5,980 nucleotides of DNA from Chloroflexota bacterium (GTDB lineage Bacteria > Chloroflexota > Dormibacteria > Dormibacterales > Dormibacteraceae): positions 1-5,980 of the forward strand of contig VBFW01000215.1 in NCBI GenBank assembly GCA_005880525.1. Reading direction: 5' to 3'. The translations under genes were made by a program, and so were the position numbers. Below, in pieces: positions 3,902 to 5,980 of the stretch (positions within the stretch are counted from its first letter, which is position 1; every line of letters starts with the position of its first letter). The notes under the pieces were generated by a model. It was not told where the DNA came from. It saw only the letters and a list, made by a program, of their open reading frames with translations, and ran no database searches.

Positions 3902-4854
3902 ACGTCTTCGGGCCCATCGCATCAGACCTCGCGTCGATCGAGGCGGAGCTGCAGAAGACGATTGCCCGCGACCCCGAGGTGGTGTCGGCGCCGATGGCTG
4001 ACCTCTTCTCGGCGGGCGGCAAGCGAGTGCGCCCAGCGCTGGTGCTGCTAACGGCGCGCATGGGCCAGTACGACCTCGAGCGGCTCACGCCTGCCGCCAT
4101 GGCGGTCGAGCTGGTCCATGCGGCCACCCTCGTGCACGATGACGTCATCGACCGATCGCCTACGCGGCGGGGCAGGCCCTCGGTGGCCGCGGCGCTGGGC
4201 GACGAGCCCGCGATCGTGGTCGGCGACTACTACTTCGCCAAGGCCTACGAGCAGGCCGCGAGAAGCAAGTCTCCGGAGGTGGTGGCGATCCTGGCCAACG
4301 CGGTCATGCACATCTGCGCCGGGGAGGTGCGCCAGCAAAAGATCCGCCATCGCTACAGCACCGGCATCGACGAGTACATGCGCCGCATCGAGGCCAAGAC
4401 CGCGACCCTGCTGGCCGCCTGCTGCGACATCGGCGCGCTGCTCGGCGAGCTGCCCGACGAGAAGCGCGATGCCGTGCGCGAGTACGGCCGGCTGCTCGGC
4501 CTCGCGTTCCAGATCGCTGACGACGTCCTCGACTACGTCAGCTCGGAGGAAGAGACCGGCAAGCCGAGCGGTCACGACCTGGCAGAGGGATTCGCGACCC
4601 TGCCGCTGATGCTCGCGATGCAGGACCCGATGCTGGCAGCATCGATGAGCCACGTGCTCGCGGACGGACGCGCGCTGACCATCGAGGAAGCAGGCCGCGT
4701 GGCGGCTCGTGTGCGCGCGAGCGATGCTCCGCGCATCGCCATCGAGCGCGCTCGCGTGCTCGCGTCAGAGGCGGTGACGAACCTCGACGGCCTCGGTCCG
4801 CATAAGGACGCGCTCGTGGCGCTGGCCGACTACGTGGTTTCTCGAAAGGCCTAA
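3898..4854 (+). CDS. Polyprenyl diphosphate synthase (trans, probably long chain)
   Basis: The 318-aa product (from CTG 3898) is a trans-isoprenyl diphosphate synthase that condenses IPP onto allylic diphosphates, making the side chain of quinones or another long isoprenoid. Motifs are AGGKRVRPALVLL (39-51), the first Asp-rich motif DDVIDRSPTRRGRPS (D81, D82, D85), QQ-K region (146-148), the second motif QIADDVLDY (D208, D209, D212), then GKPSGHDLAEG and TLPLMLA. Residues four and five before the first DDxxD are T77 and A76; small residues there go with long products in this family. The start is inferred. Between the in-frame TGA at 3781 and GTG 3979 there is no ATG, GTG or TTG. Starting at 3979 would remove residues IASDLASIEAELQKTIARDP, which fit the family's first helix. 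CTG 3898 overlaps the murI TGA and has AGAGGA just before it, though unusually close. Confidence 0.93.
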   Translation: MNVFGPIASDLASIEAELQKTIARDPEVVSAPMADLFSAGGKRVRPALVLLTARMGQYDLERLTPAAMAVELVHAATLVHDDVIDRSPTRRGRPSVAAALGDEPAIVVGDYYFAKAYEQAARSKSPEVVAILANAVMHICAGEVRQQKIRHRYSTGIDEYMRRIEAKTATLLAACCDIGALLGELPDEKRDAVREYGRLLGLAFQIADDVLDYVSSEEETGKPSGHDLAEGFATLPLMLAMQDPMLAASMSHVLADGRALTIEEAGRVAARVRASDAPRIAIERARVLASEAVTNLDGLGPHKDALVALADYVVSRKA

Positions 4855-4857
4855 CCT
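4852..4857 (+). promoter_or_regulatory. Weak candidate -10 (TAACCT) before the SUMT/HemD gene
   Basis: TAACCT overlaps the polyprenyl synthase stop codon and fits TANNNT. It ends 6 nt before GTG 4864 and 9 nt before ATG 4867, the same geometry as the other leaderless-type promoters here. It may be chance, because the bases are a short repeat CTAACCTAAC and the upstream gene is close enough for simple read-through. Confidence 0.2.
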
Positions 4858-4866
4858 AACCGGGTG

Positions 4867-5980
4867 ATGAGCAGAGTCATGCTCGTCGGAGTCGGGCCAG
4901 GGGATCCAGGTCTGGCCACGATGCATGCAGTCGAGGCGATCAAGCGCGCCGACGTCATTCGCAACACAGACGGATGCGGCGCCAACCTCCTCCACTTCGC
5001 TTCACCTGTGGCCGACGTGCGGGCGTTCGAGTCGGTCGACGAGGTCGTGCGGCTCGCACGCGACGGACGCAAGGTCACGATTCTGTTTCCCGGCAGTCCT
5101 TACGCGTTCGCAAGCGGCAGCGAGATCGCGACGAGGCTCGATCGCGCCGGCGTCGACTTCGAAGCGGTGCCCGGCATGACAGTAGAGATGGCCGCGCCCG
5201 TGATGAGCGGCATCCCCCTCACCATCGAAGGCCGCGCCAACTCGCTCGGCCTCGGCTTGGTGAAAGGCGCCGAGACTGTCGTGCTGCGGCTGGCGTCGGG
5301 CTGGTGGGAGGCGGGCATCAGCAAGCTGATGTCGGACGGGCGTCCCGCCGACACGCCGGCCGCGCTGATCCTCAGCCCTGGATTGCCCGGGCAGCGACGC
5401 GTGGCGGCGCCGCTGGGCGAGCTGGCCCGCAAGGCGGCCACCTACGGCCTCCGCGGCGACGCGCTGCTCGTGATCGGGCCGGGCGTCGAGATGGCCGAGC
5501 GCCTCGACTCGCTTTCGCGCCGGCCCCTCCACGGCAGACGAGTTCTCATCACCCGCGCCCGGCACCAGGTCGAGCCGTTCCGACGCGAGCTCGCCGACTT
5601 GGGCGCTGCGGTCATCGAGATACCCACGATCGCGATCCGGCCCATGCCCACCGACGATCGTGTGCGCGAGGCCATCGCGAACCTCAACCGGACCGCGCTC
5701 GTCATCTTCGCCTCGGCGAATGCGGTCGACATCTTCTTCCAGATGTTGAACACCAGCGGCGCTGACGCCCGCGCGCTGCACGGCAGCAAGCTGTGCGCGA
5801 TCGGTCAGGAGACCGCGGAGTCGATGGCGACGCACGGCGTGCGGCCGGAGCTGGTCACCAGCGAGTACACCGCCGAAGGCCTCGCCAAGGCCCTCGAAGG
5901 CTGGGAGATGGAGGGCATGCGGGTGCTCGTGCCGCGTGCAGAGGTCGCGCGCGACGCCCTACCATCGCTCCTTGCGAAGC
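4867..5980 (+). CDS. Fused SUMT-like tetrapyrrole methylase / uroporphyrinogen-III synthase (HemD), 3' end outside window
   Basis: 371 codons are present with no stop. Residues 1-217 form a tetrapyrrole methylase domain: LVGVGPGDPGL (6-16), FPGSPYAFASGSE (74-86), VPGMT (101-105), GIPLT (115-119), DTPAALI (162-168) and LLVIGPGV (200-207). Residues about 220-371 begin a HemD domain: RPLHGRRVLITRA, IPTIAI, VIFASANAVDIFF (279-291), CAIGQETAESM and VLVPRAEVARDALP. Such fusions occur in high-GC Gram-positives. HemD cyclises hydroxymethylbilane to uroporphyrinogen III for heme, siroheme and B12; the SUMT half would methylate it to precorrin-2. The methylase half is divergent: the usual GGDP is PGSP, the GRGGEE arginine position is serine, and the YDxLV motif after ADV is absent (IRNTDGCG). 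Its SUMT activity is therefore uncertain, while HemD is well supported as far as it goes. ATG 4867 lies 12 bp after the previous stop; GTG 4864 is an alternative. Confidence 0.9.
   Translation, partial: MSRVMLVGVGPGDPGLATMHAVEAIKRADVIRNTDGCGANLLHFASPVADVRAFESVDEVVRLARDGRKVTILFPGSPYAFASGSEIATRLDRAGVDFEAVPGMTVEMAAPVMSGIPLTIEGRANSLGLGLVKGAETVVLRLASGWWEAGISKLMSDGRPADTPAALILSPGLPGQRRVAAPLGELARKAATYGLRGDALLVIGPGVEMAERLDSLSRRPLHGRRVLITRARHQVEPFRRELADLGAAVIEIPTIAIRPMPTDDRVREAIANLNRTALVIFASANAVDIFFQMLNTSGADARALHGSKLCAIGQETAESMATHGVRPELVTSEYTAEGLAKALEGWEMEGMRVLVPRAEVARDALPSLLAK

Noticed and set aside
3137..3922. 261-aa minus-strand open frame across murI
   Set aside because: It is antisense to a complete MurI with all catalytic motifs. 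Its composition is typical of GC-rich shadow frames.
4570..4605. GFATLP in place of the common GKxTLP after the second Asp-rich motif of the polyprenyl synthase
   Set aside because: That position is not invariant in long-chain synthases, and both DDxxD motifs are intact, so loss of activity is not implied.
4974..5765. 263-aa plus-strand open frame within the SUMT/HemD gene
   Set aside because: It is very Arg-rich, with no motif, and overlaps a frame with clear tetrapyrrole methylase and HemD signatures.
5002..5835. 277-aa minus-strand open frame across the SUMT/HemD gene
   Set aside because: It is antisense to a clearly homologous protein, has Arg/Ala/Gly/Asp-rich shadow composition and no recognisable domain.

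Overview
The window is about 6 kb of gene-dense, high-GC bacterial chromosome with no sign of phage, insertion sequences, CRISPR or other mobile DNA. The genes are housekeeping or metabolic: a lipoyl-domain E2, a flavin reductase, a 3-hydroxyacyl-CoA dehydrogenase, glutamate racemase, a long-chain polyprenyl synthase and a fused uroporphyrinogen methyltransferase/HemD. Together with the strong GC bias and the apparent leaderless starts, this suggests a high-GC Terrabacteria-type organism (Actinobacteriota, Chloroflexota or Dormibacterota-like). The sequence alone does not settle the phylum.

Layout. Left part (1-1881): the 5' end of a 2-oxo-acid dehydrogenase E2 gene runs leftwards off the window, behind a tRNA-Cys(GCA) gene on the same strand. 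Rightwards from the same short intergenic region runs a flavin-reductase-family gene. The two opposing -10 elements there (for tRNA-Cys and the flavin reductase) overlap. A small zinc metallopeptidase-like gene lies antisense between the flavin reductase and the 3-hydroxyacyl-CoA dehydrogenase. It shares a CTAG stop tetramer with the first, and its start abuts the start of the second at CATG tetramers.

Middle (1882-2009): a tRNA with anticodon UAA (leucine UUA) that folds as a 74-nt class I tRNA with only a 5-nt variable loop, which is unusual for bacterial tRNA-Leu. It is preceded by inverted repeats that compete with its own fold. No in-frame TTA codon was seen in any gene of the window.

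Right part (2010-5980): a tightly packed rightward cluster, probably one operon from a TAGAAT promoter. It holds a small DUF4177-like protein, an orphan OmpR-type response regulator, glutamate racemase (MurI), a polyprenyl diphosphate synthase, and a SUMT-like/HemD fusion that runs off the end. The products link regulation, peptidoglycan precursor supply (D-glutamate), isoprenoid chain synthesis (quinone side chain or lipid carrier) and tetrapyrrole synthesis.

Themes worth checking: (i) three protein starts have TANNNT 7-9 nt upstream and no Shine-Dalgarno, implying leaderless mRNAs; (ii) the polyprenyl synthase almost certainly starts at a CTG that overlaps the murI stop codon (CTGA), and the same CTGA arrangement occurs at the response regulator; (iii) the class I-shaped tRNA(UAA); (iv) a methyltransferase domain that has lost several SUMT signature residues. 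I found no clearly new multi-gene system.
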